From: Candidatus Baltobacteraceae bacterium | Lineage (GTDB): Bacteria; Vulcanimicrobiota; Vulcanimicrobiia; Vulcanimicrobiales; Vulcanimicrobiaceae | Length of the DNA: 64,000 nucleotides | Reading direction: 5' to 3' | NCBI GenBank assembly: GCA_035502855.1 | Contig: DATJTX010000029.1 | Coordinates: forward strand, 1-64,000 | Shown: piece by piece, positions 9,706 through 18,572 of the stretch | Layout of the letters: each line of letters begins with the position of its first letter | Numbering within the stretch: position 1 is the first letter of the stretch | Translations under genes and position numbers: made by a program | The notes under the pieces: model-generated | What the model was told of the DNA's origin: nothing | What the model saw: the letters and a program-made list of their open reading frames with translations, nothing else | Databases searched by the model: none

Positions 9706-10395
9706 ATGAGCGCGCCACCGCACCTTCAAATTGCGATCGACGGTCCTGCTGCATCAGGAAAGACGACGGTCGCGCACCGGCTCGCGGAACGTCTGGGCAT
9801 TCTCTATCTCGATACCGGGGCGATGTATCGCACGCTCGCGTATCTCGCACTGCGCAGCGGCATCGACGCCGACAACGAGAGCGCGCTCGTGCGATTGTGG
9901 GAGGGCGCGCACGTCGAAGTCCGCTTGGATGGCGCCGCACCGCTCGGATTTCACATCATCGCCGGGCGGACCGAACTCGACGAGGCAACGCTGCAATCGA
10001 ACCAAGTCACGGCAATCGTTTCGACCGTCGCTGCGCACGCAAGGGTGCGCGAAGCGATGGTTCGTAGTCAGCGTGAGATTGCGCAGGAGGGGCCGGTTGT
10101 GATGGCCGGACGCGACATCGGGACGGTCGTGCTTCCGCTCGCGCCCGTCAAGATTTTCCTCACCGCGTCGGTTCACGCGCGCGTCGAGCGCCGCCGGGCG
10201 CAGCTGCTCGCCGCCGGCGTCGACATCAGCGAACATCAACTGGCGCAGGAGATCGACGAGCGCGATCGCCTCGACCGCGAGCGTGCCGTTTCGCCGCTCG
10301 TTCCGGCCCCCGACGCGCACGTGATCGATTCGAGCGCGCTCGGCATCGACGAGGTCCTCGAGCTGATCGCGGGCATCGTGGAGCGCTCGCGGTGA
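9706..10395 (+). CDS. cmk: Cytidylate kinase
   Basis: A 229-residue (d)CMP kinase that phosphorylates CMP and dCMP with ATP. The P-loop GPAASGKTT lies near the N-terminus, followed by LYLDTGAMYRT, the conserved MAGRDIGT segment and a lid rich in DRLDRERAVSPL. It heads an 11-gene plus-strand run and is divergent from radA across 57 bases. The stop overlaps the GTG of plsC by four bases. The cmk-plsC-ispH order is common in Firmicutes and relatives. Confidence 0.95.
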   Translation: MSAPPHLQIAIDGPAASGKTTVAHRLAERLGILYLDTGAMYRTLAYLALRSGIDADNESALVRLWEGAHVEVRLDGAAPLGFHIIAGRTELDEATLQSNQVTAIVSTVAAHARVREAMVRSQREIAQEGPVVMAGRDIGTVVLPLAPVKIFLTASVHARVERRRAQLLAAGVDISEHQLAQEIDERDRLDRERAVSPLVPAPDAHVIDSSALGIDEVLELIAGIVERSR

Positions 10396-10994
10396 TCGTC
10401 TACGACATCGCCAAGGCGCTGATCCGCGTGATTTCGGCCGTGCTCTGGCGCGTGCGCTCCTACGGAACCGAAAACGTGCCGCTCGCGGGTCCGCTGATCG
10501 TCGCCTGCAACCACGTCTCGAACTTCGATCCGCCGCTGCTGGGCGCGTATTGCCCCCGCCGGATCCGCTATATGGCGAAGAAGGAGCTCTTCGCGATCCC
10601 GCTCTTTGGGGCCCTGATCGCGCAGGTCGGTGCGTATCCGGTCGATCGTCAAGGCAGCGCGCGGGCAGCGATCAAGCGCTCCGTCGACGTGCTGCGCGCG
10701 GGCGGGTGCGTGGGTATCTTTCCGGAAGGCGGACGCAACGTGCATGGAGACAAGGAGCCTCGACCCGGTGTCGCGCTGCTGGCCTCGCTGGCGCAGGCCC
10801 CGGTCGTGCCGGCATGTATCGTGGGAAGCGCCCATACCGCGAAATTGGCTCAGATCAAAGTCGCATTCGGCAAACCGCTCCTTCTGCCGGCCGACCGGAA
10901 AGCAACACGCGAGGAGCTGGCGAAGTTCACCGACGACGTCATGGCCGCGATCGCGGCCGTACGGGAAAGTATCGATGGAGATTCGGAAGGCTAA
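10392..10994 (+). CDS. plsC: 1-acyl-sn-glycerol-3-phosphate acyltransferase
   Basis: A 200-residue membrane-associated acyltransferase that makes phosphatidic acid from lysophosphatidate. The catalytic NHVSNFDPP (H-x4-D) and the substrate-binding FPEGGRN motif are present, with a hydrophobic N-terminal segment. It begins with GTG inside the cmk stop and overlaps ispH by 20 bases. With plsX further downstream (23126) the window covers two steps of phospholipid synthesis. Confidence 0.92.
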   Translation: MIVYDIAKALIRVISAVLWRVRSYGTENVPLAGPLIVACNHVSNFDPPLLGAYCPRRIRYMAKKELFAIPLFGALIAQVGAYPVDRQGSARAAIKRSVDVLRAGGCVGIFPEGGRNVHGDKEPRPGVALLASLAQAPVVPACIVGSAHTAKLAQIKVAFGKPLLLPADRKATREELAKFTDDVMAAIAAVRESIDGDSEG

Positions 10995-11817
10995 GGTTCA
11001 AGGGTTCTGCTTCGGTGTCGCCATCACGGTGAAGAAGGCCGAAGAGGCGATCGCGGGGCGCAGCGACGTCACGACGCTGGGCCACGTCGTGCACAATCCG
11101 CAGACCGTCGCCGAGCTCGAATCGAACGGGCTGCGCAATGCGGCCAGCGTCGACGAGGTGGAAAGCGGCGCGCTTTTCGTTCGCGCGCACGGCCTGCCGG
11201 TCGAGGTGTTCGAGAAAGCCAAGACCAAGGGTCTGGAGATCATCGACGCAACCTGTCCGATGGTCACCAAGATCCACGTCCAGGCCGAGCGCTTGCGGGC
11301 CGACGGCTATAAGATCATCGTCGTCGGCGATCCGAAGCATCCGGAAGTGAAGGGGACGCTCAGCCACGTTCCCGGCGCATGGTGCATCGAAACGGTGGAA
11401 GACGTGGCCGCACTTCCGCGCGGAAGCAAGATGGGTGTGGTGGTGCAGTCGACCTATTCACGCGAACGCTTCACCGACATCGTCAAGGCGCTCAGCGAAA
11501 AATATTACGAAGTGCGCGCCGTCAATACGATCTGCACCGACACCAACAACCGTCAGAGCGAAGCGCTGCGTCTGGCGGAGGAGGTGCAAGTGATGGTGGT
11601 CGTGGGCGGAAAGACCTCGGCCAACACCAAGCATCTTGCCGAGCTCTCCGAGCTGCACGGCGCGCATTCGTACCACATCGAAGGACCCGACGAGCTGCAG
11701 CCCGAGTGGTTCGACGGTGTAAAGGTCGCGGGGCTGATGTCCGGCGCCTCGACGCCGGGATGGCTCGTCGATCAGGTGCATGCGCGCATGGAGGAATTGG
11801 CTCGTCAACCCGTCTGA
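10975..11817 (+). CDS. ispH: 4-hydroxy-3-methylbut-2-enyl diphosphate reductase
   Basis: A 280-residue iron-sulfur enzyme catalysing the last step of the MEP isoprenoid pathway, HMBPP to IPP and DMAPP. The three cluster-binding cysteines are recognisable in GFCFGV, CPMVTKIH and CTDTNNRQSE, together with GGKTSANT. The ATG at 10975 lies inside plsC. It pairs functionally with ispD and ispF later in the window and with the polyprenyl synthase that overlaps its end by 38 bases. Confidence 0.95.
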   Translation: MEIRKAKVQGFCFGVAITVKKAEEAIAGRSDVTTLGHVVHNPQTVAELESNGLRNAASVDEVESGALFVRAHGLPVEVFEKAKTKGLEIIDATCPMVTKIHVQAERLRADGYKIIVVGDPKHPEVKGTLSHVPGAWCIETVEDVAALPRGSKMGVVVQSTYSRERFTDIVKALSEKYYEVRAVNTICTDTNNRQSEALRLAEEVQVMVVVGGKTSANTKHLAELSELHGAHSYHIEGPDELQPEWFDGVKVAGLMSGASTPGWLVDQVHARMEELARQPV

Positions 11818-12775
11818 GGTCTTCGAAGAACATCTGGCGCAGCGGATTCGCGATTACGCCGGATCGCCCGCGGTGGCGGACATGCTCGCGTACCACTTCG
11901 GTTATCCTCCCCACGGTCCGGCCCGGCGCGGTAAGCGCCTTCGGCCGAAAATGCTGATGAGCGTCTGCGAAACCGAAGGCGGCACGCTCGAGCGCGCGCT
12001 CGACGCTGCCGCGGCGGTCGAGATTCTGCACAACTACTCGCTGGCTCATGACGACATCGAAGACCGCGACGAATTTCGCCGCGGTCGCCGCACGCTCTGG
12101 AGCGTCTACGGCATCGCCCAGGCGATCAACGCCGGTGACGCGATGTGTGCGCTGAGCGTTCTCGCGCTCGTTCGCGTGCGTTCATTTCTCGGTGCCGCCC
12201 GCACGCTCGAGATGGTTGAGCGCTTGCACCGCGCGCACCGGACGATGTGCAACGGGCAGTCGCTCGATCTGCAATTCGAACGGGCCGGACACGTCGAACT
12301 CTCGGCGTACTACGAAATGATCGGCGGCAAGACGGCCGCGCTATTCGAAGCCGCGTGCGCGCTCGGCGCATGCGCGGCCGGGGTTCCGGACGCTGCCGAC
12401 GCCTACGCCGAACTCGGGCATGCATACGGGATCGCGTTCCAGATTCGCGACGATGCGCTCGGCATCTGGGCTTCCGCCGACCGCACCGGCAAGGCCGTGG
12501 CCGGCGATCTGCTCCGCCGGAAGTGGACCTTCCCGATCGCGTGGGCTTTGGCGGGACCGCCGTCGCCGGCGCGAGCGGTCATCGCCGATGCCTATCGTTT
12601 GCAGCGGCCGCTCGACTCGGCGGAGGCCGAACGCGTCGCGGCCGCACTCGAGAGCGTCGGGGCCCGAGAGGCGGCAACGCGTGCCGTTGAAGAACCTATG
12701 GCGGTCGTGGAACGTTGTCCTAATCGTCTGCTGCGCGATTATCTGCTCGAAACACTCGCCGAACCTGTCGGCTGA
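11780..12775 (+). CDS. All-trans polyprenyl (geranylgeranyl-type) diphosphate synthase
   Basis: A 331-residue class I isoprenyl diphosphate synthase that condenses IPP with allylic diphosphates. The first aspartate-rich motif is DDIED in a typical SLAHDDIEDRDEFRRG context, and the second is DDALGIW, where a glycine replaces the last aspartate as in many bacterial GGPP synthases. The gene begins inside ispH, giving coupled supply of precursor. Product chain length cannot be fixed by eye; it could feed carotenoids, quinones or the lipid carrier used by the glycosyltransferase downstream. Confidence 0.88.
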   Translation: MRAWRNWLVNPSEVFEEHLAQRIRDYAGSPAVADMLAYHFGYPPHGPARRGKRLRPKMLMSVCETEGGTLERALDAAAAVEILHNYSLAHDDIEDRDEFRRGRRTLWSVYGIAQAINAGDAMCALSVLALVRVRSFLGAARTLEMVERLHRAHRTMCNGQSLDLQFERAGHVELSAYYEMIGGKTAALFEAACALGACAAGVPDAADAYAELGHAYGIAFQIRDDALGIWASADRTGKAVAGDLLRRKWTFPIAWALAGPPSPARAVIADAYRLQRPLDSAEAERVAAALESVGAREAATRAVEEPMAVVERCPNRLLRDYLLETLAEPVG

Positions 12776-12793
12776 CCGGAGGCCAATCTTATC

Positions 12794-15700
12794 GTGAACG
12801 CCAGGACGAACGTACGAACGTCCGTCTGGGAGCGCACGCTCCCGTACGCGTTGCCGATCCTGCTGCTCGCCGGATTCGCGGTACGGATGATTTTCGTCAA
12901 TGCCACCGGCTTCAAGGTCGACGTCGGCACGTTCGAGGCATGGACGATCTCGCTCGTCGATCACGGTCTCTCGAGTTTTTACGCCAAGACCGGCTTTGCC
13001 GATTATCCGCCCGGCTACTTTTATATCCTTGCCGTCTTCGGGCACGTGTGGGCGCTCTTCCGCGCGCACGATCCGAATCTGGCGATCTTGCGCGTCGTCG
13101 TGAAACTGCCGGCGATCCTGGCCGATCTCGGCGTCGGTGCATTGATTTACGTCATCGGCCGCCGCTTCGCGCCCCCGGCGCTCGCACTGACCGCCGCGGC
13201 GATCTACCTGCTCAACCCCGCGACGATTCTGATCTCGGCCGATTGGGGCCAAGTGGATTCGGTCGCCGGCGGGTGTGCGCTCCTGGCGGTGTACCTCCTC
13301 TTGCGCAGCGGCGACGAACCGGTTGGAAAGATCTCGTGGCTCATTCCCGCCGCATGGATCGCGCTGGCCTATTCGCTCCTGGTCAAACCGCAAGCCGCGG
13401 TGTTGATCGCCTTGTTCATCGCGTTCGCCTTTACCGACCGCGAGCGCGCGCGCGAGCGGGTGGCGGCGACCGCGATCGGAATTCTGGCCGCCTTCGTCTT
13501 TGCGGCCGCACTGGTGATCCCGTTCCACCCGACGGCCAATCCGATCGCGGCGCTCTCGTGGCTCTACGAGCGCTACAAGTTCGGTTCGAGCGTCTACGAT
13601 TACAACAGCGTCAACGCGTTCAATCTCTGGGCGATCAAGGGAACGTTGTGGCAGAAGGACTCCACGCCGATCGGATGGTGGGGCGTGCAGTTTCCGCAGT
13701 ACGTATGGGGCATCGTGCTGGTGCTGGCCGCGTTGGCGCTCGTAGTCTGGCGCTACCTCCAGGAGAAAACCCCGGCCGCGCTGCTGGAATCGTGCGCGAT
13801 CGGCTTGCTCGCATTTTTCATTCTCGCCACCCGCATGCACGAGCGCTACAGCTTCGACGCGGTGATGTTTTGCACGGCCTGCATCCCGATCGCGCGCCGT
13901 TATCTCTGGGCGACGCTGGTTCTCTCCGTCGTGCTCTTCGCAAACTGCATCTACTCGCTGCAGTACATCAACGTCGTGACGAACGGAGCGGCGGGCGTCA
14001 ACGCGCAGAATCTCTGGGGGCCCCTCACCTCGTTCTATGCTCTCGTCGCGGTCGGGACGTTCTTCGTCCTGGGATACATCTTCTTGGGGTCGGCGCCCGA
14101 GGCCGAACGCGTCCCCAAACCGGCCGGCGCGGCCGAAGAGGAAACCCCCAAGCGTGCGAAGGCGTACTACGATCCGCGCGAAGGGTTGAGCGTGATGACG
14201 CTCGTCGATTACGTGACGATGAGCGCGCTCGGTGTGGTCAGCTTCGTGCTCTCCATCGTCCGGTATTGGTACCCGCCGACGAAGATCTTCGATGAGATCT
14301 ATTTCGCGCGCGCAGCGGAAGAGTATCTGCGCAACATGCGCATCTACGAGAACACCCATCCGCCGCTGACCAAGCTGCTGGTGACGCTCTCGGTGATGCT
14401 CTTCGGCGGCCTCGCGCACGGGGACAACTCCTACGGGTGGAGGTTCCTCGACGTCCTCTTCGGCGCGTTCGTCGTCATGCTGCTGTACGCGTTCGCCAAG
14501 CGCGTCACGGGCTCGACCGTCTTCTCGGCGATTGCGGCGTTCCTCCTGATCTGCGACGGCATGCATTTCGTGCAGTCGCGCATCGGCACTCCCGAAGGCT
14601 TCGTCGTGGTCTTTTCGCTTGGCGCCGTCTACGCGTTCTACCGTTTCTGGATCGCATCGCAGGTCGAGGCGCGGGCGCATCTGCTCGTTCCACCGTGGGC
14701 GTTTGCGGTTGCAGGCGTGGTCGCACTCATTGCCGGAGCCGTCGTCGTCGGTGTATGGGACGCGATCTGGAACGCGCTGCGGTGGCATGGCCATCTCGAT
14801 GTGGCCTCGAGCATCATCGTCGGGCTCTACGTTGCGGTAGGGGTGTACCTACTGTTGCGCTACGCGATGTTCCGCGGCTGGTTCGCGGACGGAGCGACCG
14901 AATATACGTTCCCCGAGGGATCCTATGCCTTGGTCGACGGACCGAAGCGCGCGCTCGTTGCGCCCGACGGCGGACGCATCGAAGCCACCGGCGGGAAGGC
15001 GAAGATCGTTGCCGGAGCGGTCTCGCAAAATCGAGGCGGCGCCCTCGTCTACCCGGGCGACGACTACACGATTACCTATCGCACCGATCCCAGCGTCGTG
15101 TACGAAACGCCCGAAGCCGCCGCCACCTATGCGAACAACGAGATTCGCACCGGCGAGGCGCGCGAGCAGGGTTCGGCGGCGAAGCTGTGGCTGATCACGT
15201 TCACGATTGCGCTCGGACTCCTGGTGAGCTCGAAGTGGTATGGCGTGATGGGCTTCGGCGTGAGCTTCGTCGTCTTGATCTGCGTCTGGCTTCAGCGTTA
15301 CTTCACGAACGGACGTCCGGCGCTTTGGGGCAATCCGCGCGGTTTCCGGCTGGACGGCGCGCTGGCGACGATTCTCTTCATCAGTGCGACCGTCTATCTG
15401 CTCGCGTGGGTTCCCGATCTGGTCCGGCAGTCACCCGATCCGAACGAGATCCACAACTTCAACGACGTCGTGTACCGGCAGTATACGATGTTCATGTATC
15501 ACGACACGCTCAAGGCGAAGCACCCCTATTCGTCGTTCTGGTGGGAGTGGCCGATCGATGCGATTCCCATCGCCTACTACTATCAGGACAACCGGCAGAA
15601 CAAAAACGATCCGAACGGTTTCGGCGTCGAGGAGATCACGTCGATGCCCAATCCGATCAATATGTGGATCGGATTGATCTGCGTACCGGTGGTCGGCGTG

Positions 15701-16051
15701 CTGGCATGGCTGCGAAAGAACAAAGGCTATGCGCTGATCGTGCTCACGTATCTGCTACAGTGGCTGCCGTGGATGAAGTCCCCGCGCATTACCTTCGCCT
15801 ATCACTTTTACGTGGACATCCCGCTGATCTGCTTGTGCAACGCGATCGTCCTGCAGCAGATTTGGCTGCGTGTCAAGGACCGCCGAGATTTCACCCGCTT
15901 CTGGGGCATCGGGGCGATAGCGGCGACGGTCGCGGTGATTGCCGCAGCCTTTGTTTTCTTCTATCCGATTCTCGCGGCCGTCCCCCTGACGTGGAACGCG
16001 TGGCATCTGCGGATGTGGTTCCCCTGGTGGATCGTCGGTCCGTACGGGTGA
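12794..16051 (+). CDS. Fused double GT-C glycosyltransferase with C-terminal PMT (GT39) half
   Basis: A 1085-residue multi-pass membrane protein made of two GT-C halves. The N-terminal half (about 1-430) has the first-loop aspartate D43, an ADYPPG loop at D70 and many membrane helices, like polyprenol-phosphate mannose-dependent transferases. A charged linker (433-466) leads to a protein O-mannosyltransferase-like half with the acidic DE motif FDEIYF at 499-504 and THPPLTK around H522. A soluble insertion of about 100 residues lies near residues 695-795. It would transfer a sugar from a lipid carrier to protein or glycan outside the membrane. Its GTG start is 18 bases after the polyprenyl synthase stop. 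Confidence 0.85.
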   Translation: MNARTNVRTSVWERTLPYALPILLLAGFAVRMIFVNATGFKVDVGTFEAWTISLVDHGLSSFYAKTGFADYPPGYFYILAVFGHVWALFRAHDPNLAILRVVVKLPAILADLGVGALIYVIGRRFAPPALALTAAAIYLLNPATILISADWGQVDSVAGGCALLAVYLLLRSGDEPVGKISWLIPAAWIALAYSLLVKPQAAVLIALFIAFAFTDRERARERVAATAIGILAAFVFAAALVIPFHPTANPIAALSWLYERYKFGSSVYDYNSVNAFNLWAIKGTLWQKDSTPIGWWGVQFPQYVWGIVLVLAALALVVWRYLQEKTPAALLESCAIGLLAFFILATRMHERYSFDAVMFCTACIPIARRYLWATLVLSVVLFANCIYSLQYINVVTNGAAGVNAQNLWGPLTSFYALVAVGTFFVLGYIFLGSAPEAERVPKPAGAAEEETPKRAKAYYDPREGLSVMTLVDYVTMSALGVVSFVLSIVRYWYPPTKIFDEIYFARAAEEYLRNMRIYENTHPPLTKLLVTLSVMLFGGLAHGDNSYGWRFLDVLFGAFVVMLLYAFAKRVTGSTVFSAIAAFLLICDGMHFVQSRIGTPEGFVVVFSLGAVYAFYRFWIASQVEARAHLLVPPWAFAVAGVVALIAGAVVVGVWDAIWNALRWHGHLDVASSIIVGLYVAVGVYLLLRYAMFRGWFADGATEYTFPEGSYALVDGPKRALVAPDGGRIEATGGKAKIVAGAVSQNRGGALVYPGDDYTITYRTDPSVVYETPEAAATYANNEIRTGEAREQGSAAKLWLITFTIALGLLVSSKWYGVMGFGVSFVVLICVWLQRYFTNGRPALWGNPRGFRLDGALATILFISATVYLLAWVPDLVRQSPDPNEIHNFNDVVYRQYTMFMYHDTLKAKHPYSSFWWEWPIDAIPIAYYYQDNRQNKNDPNGFGVEEITSMPNPINMWIGLICVPVVGVLAWLRKNKGYALIVLTYLLQWLPWMKSPRITFAYHFYVDIPLICLCNAIVLQQIWLRVKDRRDFTRFWGIGAIAATVAVIAAAFVFFYPILAAVPLTWNAWHLRMWFPWWIVGPYG

Positions 16052-16105
16052 CGAGAGGCGTCGCGCGGAGGTTCCGATAACCTGGGTTGGAGCAGAGGAA
16101 ATCCT

Positions 16106-16843
16106 ATGGGTCGTAAGTGGCAGAACATCAAGCTGGATAAAGGCAAAACCGACGCGCAACGCGGCGCGCTCTTCACGCGGCTCAGCCGCGAGATCACGCT
16201 CGCGGCGAAGTCGGGTTCCGCCGATCCCGAATCGAATCACCGTTTAAAGCTCGCGGTCGAAAAGGCGCGCGAGCACAATATGCCCTCCGAGAACGTCAAA
16301 CGTGCGATCGCACGGGCGAGCGGGGCGGGCGAGAAGGAGATCGAGGAGATCCGCTACGAGGGCTACGGTCCGCACGGCGTCGCCGTCGTGGTCGACGCCG
16401 CAACCGATAATCGCAATCGGACGGCGGGTGAGTTGCGCTTCCTTTTCAGCAAGCACGCGGGCTCGCTCGGTGAGACCGGTTCGGTCGGCTGGATGTTCGA
16501 AACGGTCGGGACGATCGAGGTCGATCCGCAAGGGCGCTCCGAGGACGCGCTCACCGAAGCGGCGCTGGTGGACGGCGTCATCGACGTCGAGTACAGCGCG
16601 CAGCGTGCGTACATCTACACCGAGCCGACGCAGCTGGCCGCCGCGCGGGAGGCGTTGCAGCGTGCAGGTCTCAAGCTGCTCGACGTTTATCGCGGCGTGC
16701 GTGCCAAGCAGACCGTCGCGCCCGAGGGGGACGCGCTCGCCGCCGCTCTCGCGTTTCTCGACGTGCTCGACGAACATGAGGACGTGCAACACGCCTTCAG
16801 CAATCTCGAAGTGAGCGAAGCGGCGCTGGAGGCGCTCACCTGA
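16106..16843 (+). CDS. yebC: YebC/PmpR family protein
   Basis: A 245-residue member of the YebC/TACO1 family, which includes DNA-binding regulators and factors that relieve ribosome stalling. The N-terminus MGRKWQNIK and the segment GRRALFTRLSRE-like (here GALFTRLSREI) are characteristic, as is the conserved EGYGPHG motif. A strong ribosome binding site (agaggaaa) precedes the ATG. The gene lies between the glycosyltransferase and the PASTA protein, whose probable start overlaps its stop. Confidence 0.93.
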   Translation: MGRKWQNIKLDKGKTDAQRGALFTRLSREITLAAKSGSADPESNHRLKLAVEKAREHNMPSENVKRAIARASGAGEKEIEEIRYEGYGPHGVAVVVDAATDNRNRTAGELRFLFSKHAGSLGETGSVGWMFETVGTIEVDPQGRSEDALTEAALVDGVIDVEYSAQRAYIYTEPTQLAAAREALQRAGLKLLDVYRGVRAKQTVAPEGDALAAALAFLDVLDEHEDVQHAFSNLEVSEAALEALT

Positions 16844-17910
16844 ACAGAACGCGCGAGTGGAAAGAACTGGTCAAAGCGTACATCCCGCACGATTGGGTTT
16901 TTCCGATCGTGTTTGCCGCATTCGTCGGCGTGCTGGTCTGGTTCGGACATCAAATCTACGAATTTCTGCTTCCTCCGGCCGACACGATAACCATCCCCTC
17001 GTTCGTGGGGCAGTCGGCGGCCGATGCAACCGCGGCCGCGCTGCAGATGAACCTTTCGGCGCAAGTGGTCGACCACGGGACGAGCGACCGCTATCCCCAG
17101 GGCGTCGTGATGAGCCAACGTCCCGAGGCGGGAACGACCGTGCGTGCCGGACGGCAGGTGGATTTCGTGGTCAGCGACGGCATCATCTCGCGCCTGATGC
17201 CCGACTTGCGCTATCAATCCATGCGCGAGGTGAGTTACGATCTCGTCCGCACCAAGCTCCAGGTCGGGCACGTTACCTACGTAAAAAGCGAGGTCGTGCC
17301 GGCCGACCACGTGATCTCGCAGAATCCGCTTCCGCTCGCGAACGTGGTCGAAGGCGACAGCGTCGATCTGGTGGTCAGCAAGGGCAGCGGCGTGTCGATC
17401 GTGCGCGTACCGTCGTTCATCGGCATGAAGATCGACGACGCGCGCGCGCTCGCCGCTAAGAGCGGTATCAACTTTGGGCAGATCGTCTGGACCCCGCTGG
17501 GCAAGAAAGGACCGGCACACGGCGTGGTCGCGCGCCAATCGATTCCGCCCAATACCAAGATCTCGCCCTATCAACCGGTTTCGCTCCAGGTCAGCGCGGG
17601 GCCGAATGAGTCGGGCTACATCATCCGCCAGGTGCGGGTGCTGGCTTCGATTCCTCTTTCCTCCGTCCAGCAACCGGGACAATCGGTTGCGGTCGTGCTG
17701 CGCGTGCGGGATGCGACCGGACAGTACGATGCCTACAGCGCCTTCGCCCAGCCAGGCCAAAAGCTCGACTTCACCGTGACCGCGGTCGGAACGTCGCTCG
17801 TCGATCTTTACGTGAACAACGCGCTCGTCGGCGAAACGCGCCTTGGAACCGAGCCCGCGCGCATCTATGATGAGAAAACCTCTCCCTCCCCGTCGCCTGG
17901 AGGAAACTAG
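16840..17910 (+). CDS. Membrane-anchored protein with three PASTA domains
   Basis: Single N-terminal transmembrane helix (FPIVFAAFVGVLVWFG) followed by three PASTA repeats beginning IPSFVGQ, MPDLRYQ and VPSFIGM, then a beta-rich C-terminal domain and an SPSPSP tail. PASTA domains bind muropeptides or beta-lactams, usually in Ser/Thr kinases or penicillin-binding proteins; here there is no kinase. The start is uncertain. A GTG at 16909 would cut the helix in half, whereas a CTG at 16840 overlaps the yebC stop as CTGA, has GGAG nine bases upstream and gives a charged cytoplasmic N-terminus. The stop shares one base with the rpe start. Confidence 0.8.
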   Translation: MNRTREWKELVKAYIPHDWVFPIVFAAFVGVLVWFGHQIYEFLLPPADTITIPSFVGQSAADATAAALQMNLSAQVVDHGTSDRYPQGVVMSQRPEAGTTVRAGRQVDFVVSDGIISRLMPDLRYQSMREVSYDLVRTKLQVGHVTYVKSEVVPADHVISQNPLPLANVVEGDSVDLVVSKGSGVSIVRVPSFIGMKIDDARALAAKSGINFGQIVWTPLGKKGPAHGVVARQSIPPNTKISPYQPVSLQVSAGPNESGYIIRQVRVLASIPLSSVQQPGQSVAVVLRVRDATGQYDAYSAFAQPGQKLDFTVTAVGTSLVDLYVNNALVGETRLGTEPARIYDEKTSPSPSPGGN

Positions 17911-18572
17911 TGCGCAACGTCGTTATCGCGCCGTCACTGCTCTCGGCCGATTTTGCGCGCATTGCCGATCAGATCGCTTCGGTCGAAGCCGGCGGCGCCG
18001 ACTATTTGCATCTCGACGTCATGGACGGACGCTTCGTGCCGAACCTCACCTGGGGTCCGAAAATCATCGGCGATCTGCGCAAGCTCTCGCAGTTGACGTT
18101 CGACGCGCACCTCATGATCGTCGAACCCGAACGGTACGTCGACGACTTTCGCCGGGCCGGGGCGGACCACATCACCTTTCATTACGAGGCGACACCCCAC
18201 GCGCAGCGATTGCTCACCCACATCCGTTCGCTCGGGGCCAAGGCGGGGATCGCATTGTGCCCGCAGACGCCGGTCGCGATGCTGCAAGACGTCATCGACG
18301 ATTGCGATCTGGTTCTGATCATGAGCGTCAATCCGGGTTTCGGCGGCCAAACCTTCATCCCGCGTTCCTATGAGAAGCTGCGTCAAGCGCGCGCGCTGAT
18401 CGATACGCGCAACCCGTCGTGTATCCTCGAAGTAGACGGCGGCATCGGCACCGAGAACATCCGCGGCGCGGTAGAAGCCGGAGCTCGCGCCATCGTGATG
18501 GGATCGAGCATCTTCGGCACCACCGACCCGGCAGCGACCGTGCGCGTGATGCGCCGGCTCGCCACCGAATGA
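17910..18572 (+). CDS. rpe: Ribulose-phosphate 3-epimerase
   Basis: A 220-residue TIM-barrel enzyme interconverting ribulose 5-phosphate and xylulose 5-phosphate in the pentose phosphate or Calvin cycle. Recognisable motifs are APSLLSADF, LHLDVMDGRFVPN (metal-binding histidine and aspartate), SVNPGFGGQ and EVDGGI. GTG start within the TAG stop of the PASTA gene; the stop overlaps thiL by four bases (ATGA). PASTA protein - rpe - thiL therefore form a tightly coupled unit. Confidence 0.96.
   Translation: MRNVVIAPSLLSADFARIADQIASVEAGGADYLHLDVMDGRFVPNLTWGPKIIGDLRKLSQLTFDAHLMIVEPERYVDDFRRAGADHITFHYEATPHAQRLLTHIRSLGAKAGIALCPQTPVAMLQDVIDDCDLVLIMSVNPGFGGQTFIPRSYEKLRQARALIDTRNPSCILEVDGGIGTENIRGAVEAGARAIVMGSSIFGTTDPAATVRVMRRLATE

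Noticed and set aside
12341-14794. Very long open frame on the minus strand opposite the polyprenyl synthase and glycosyltransferase
   Set aside because: Composition is Arg/Asp-rich, as expected from the antisense of GC-rich codons, and both plus-strand genes are well supported.
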